Shown here: positions 4,326-5,737 of the stretch, piece by piece
Numbering within the stretch: the first letter of the stretch is position 1
Layout of the letters: the number at the start of each line of letters is the position of its first letter
Source: Dokdonella_A sp039926425
GTDB lineage: Bacteria; Pseudomonadota; Gammaproteobacteria; Xanthomonadales; Rhodanobacteraceae
Direction of reading: 5' to 3'
Length of the DNA stretch: 5,737 nucleotides
Assembly (NCBI RefSeq): GCF_039926425.1
Contig: NZ_JBDSWZ010000252.1
Span: 1 to 5,737 of the forward strand
Notes under the pieces: model-generated
Databases searched by the model: none
Told to the model about the DNA's origin: nothing
The model's input: the letters and a program-made list of their open reading frames with translations, nothing else
Position numbers and translations under genes: made by a program

Positions 4326-5701
4326 ACAATTCCGGCTCGATCTGGCAGCGCCTGCGCGAACGCTTCGCGCCGTCGCGCGAGGAAGTGCCGAACAGCGTGG
4401 CATCGCAGGCACGCGGCGATGCGCACAACTCCCACGCGATCGAAAGCCTTCGCACACTGCTTGACGATCCACAGATTCCTGCAGCGATCCGCAGCGGACT
4501 CGCTTCCGACTTCGCACGGCTCGAAGCGATGCTAGGCAAACTCGAACGCGGTGAATTGCATATCGCGGTGTTCGGCCGCGTCAGCGTTGGCAAGTCGGCG
4601 CTCGCCAATGCGCTGCTCGGTGAGGACGTGTTCGCGGTCGGCGTGCTGCATGGAACGACCACGCAGGCGACGCAGCGCAGCTGGCGCGAGGTCGCAGGCA
4701 GCGGCGTGCACCTGATCGACACGCCGGGTATCGACGAACTCGATGGCGAAGCGCGCGAGAAGCTCGCCTACGACGTCGCGGGCGTCTGCGATCTGGTCGT
4801 ATTCGTCGTGGATGGCGACATGACCATGCGCGAGCGTGATGCATTGCATTTGCTTGCGCGAACCGAACGCCCGCTGCTGCTGGCGCTCAACAAGGTCGAT
4901 CGCTACGGCGACGAGGAAGCAACACGCCTGCTCGAACGGCTGCGCGAGCATGCAGCAGGCATCGTGCGACCCGAGGACGTGGTCGCGATCAGCGCACAGC
5001 CCTCACCGCTCAAGCGCGTGCGTGTGGATGCCGATGGCACGGAAGTGGCCGAACTGGTCGAGCGCATGCCGGATCTCGACCGTCTGCGCGAACGCCTCAC
5101 CGCGGTGGTCGAACGTGAGGGAAAGACACTGGCGGCGCTCAACGCGAGTCTGTTCGCCGGGCGATTGTCCGATCAGGTCGGCGTTCGGATCGCGCAAGCG
5201 CGCAGCGAACTGGCCGCGACGCTGATCCGCCAATACTGCATCGCCAAGAGTCTCGCGGTTGCGCTCAACCCGATACCAGTCGCCGATCTGCTCGCCGCGG
5301 GCGCGCTCGACGCTGCACTCGTCATGCATCTCGGGCGCGTGTATGGATTACCGCTGACGAAAAGCGAAGCCGGCTCGCTGATCGCGGTCATCTCGGCCCA
5401 GCTCGCTGCGCTGATGGGCGCGATCTGGGGTGTGCAGCTGGTCGCATCCGCGCTCAAAGGACTCAGCGCGGGACTGTCCACGGTCGTGACCGCCGGCGCG
5501 CAAGGCGCGCTCGCCTGGTATGCGACCGAACTGGTCGGACGCGCGGCGGAGAAATATCTCGTCGGCGGCAAGTCCTGGGGTGACAAAGGACCCAAACGCG
5601 TCGTGACCGAAATCGTCGACAGCCTCGACCGTGACTCGATCCTGCGTGAAGCACGCAGCGAGATCCTGCAACGCCTGCGCGGAACCGCAACGCGACCCTG
5701 A
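4322..5701 (+). CDS. DUF697-type GTPase, paralogue of the first, without N-terminal anchor
   Basis: The 459-residue product is a predicted GTP-binding protein. The G domain carries G1 GRVSVGKS (residues 85-92), G2 threonines in HGTTTQ (110-115), G3 DTPG (133-136), G4 NKVD (190-193) and G5 SAQ (224-226). A charged, hairpin-like insert follows (about 231-250), at the same place as in the first GTPase. The C-terminal region (about 312-410, with DLLAAGALDAALVMHLGRVYGLP) aligns by eye with the DUF697 part of the first copy and has hydrophobic helices that could insert into the membrane. Unlike the first copy, the 80 residues before the G domain are polar. The frame stays open upstream to a TTG at 4250, but those extra 24 residues (including ASRLKPLR) are translated REP sequence, so the GTG at 4322 is preferred. 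The exact start is the least certain part. The gene lies 123 bases after the second yceI-like gene, across the REP pair. Function is unknown beyond GTP binding. Confidence 0.85.
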   Translation: MNNSGSIWQRLRERFAPSREEVPNSVASQARGDAHNSHAIESLRTLLDDPQIPAAIRSGLASDFARLEAMLGKLERGELHIAVFGRVSVGKSALANALLGEDVFAVGVLHGTTTQATQRSWREVAGSGVHLIDTPGIDELDGEAREKLAYDVAGVCDLVVFVVDGDMTMRERDALHLLARTERPLLLALNKVDRYGDEEATRLLERLREHAAGIVRPEDVVAISAQPSPLKRVRVDADGTEVAELVERMPDLDRLRERLTAVVEREGKTLAALNASLFAGRLSDQVGVRIAQARSELAATLIRQYCIAKSLAVALNPIPVADLLAAGALDAALVMHLGRVYGLPLTKSEAGSLIAVISAQLAALMGAIWGVQLVASALKGLSAGLSTVVTAGAQGALAWYATELVGRAAEKYLVGGKSWGDKGPKRVVTEIVDSLDRDSILREARSEILQRLRGTATRP

Positions 5702-5737
5702 AACGCGAGTCGTCGGGCGACCAACGTGCTCGCGATG

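Noticed and set aside
2482..4435. Two overlapping long minus-strand open frames (326 and 349 codons) opposite the yceI/b561 cluster
   Set aside because: They cross several well-supported plus-strand genes and the REP pair, and show no domain pattern or ribosome binding site.
5702..5737. ATG at the last three bases as the start of another gene
   Set aside because: There is no downstream sequence to judge it and no clear ribosome binding site before it.
1..5737. CRISPR array, tRNA, rRNA, insertion sequence or phage genes
   Set aside because: No repeat-spacer pattern, tRNA-like cloverleaf, rRNA segment, transposase or integrase motif was seen.

Overview
The window is about 5.7 kb of high-GC gammaproteobacterial chromosome. 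The best guess is Xanthomonadales (Xanthomonadaceae or Rhodanobacteraceae). The clues are the strong G/C third-position bias, a degenerate REP pair built on the GTAGGAGCGGCTTCAGCCGC consensus familiar from this group and from pseudomonads, and several genes with almost no 5' leader. The taxonomic call is inference, because no rRNA or other marker gene is present.

Layout: (i) 1-542, minus strand: the first 180 residues of a YjfI/DUF2170 family protein that runs off the left edge. (ii) 543-808: a divergent intergenic region. It holds a good sigma70-type promoter for yjfI, a GTTAC/GTAAC dyad next to that promoter, a GC-rich hairpin and a second dyad. (iii) 809-2296, plus: a GTPase with two N-terminal membrane helices, a G domain and a C-terminal DUF697/YcjF-like region. 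(iv) 2365-4198, plus: a compact cluster of yceI-like, cytochrome b561 and a second yceI-like gene. (v) 4211-4283: a degenerate inverted REP pair. (vi) 4322-5701, plus: a second DUF697-type GTPase, paralogous to the first but without the N-terminal membrane anchor. The last 36 bases hold no complete gene.

How the genes may work together: YceI proteins are periplasmic lipocalin-like proteins that bind polyisoprenoids, and they commonly sit beside di-heme cytochrome b561 (E. coli yceJ-yceI). DUF697 occurs in E. coli YcjF, encoded in the psp/ycjXF envelope-stress locus. YjfI belongs to an operon that in E. coli carries a PspA paralogue (YjfJ). All six genes can therefore be placed at the inner membrane or periplasm, under an envelope-integrity or redox theme. 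The most interesting feature is a pair of asymmetric, paralogous membrane-type GTPases bracketing a YceI-b561-YceI unit, next to a divergent yjfI locus. That these form one functional system is a hypothesis, not something the sequence proves.
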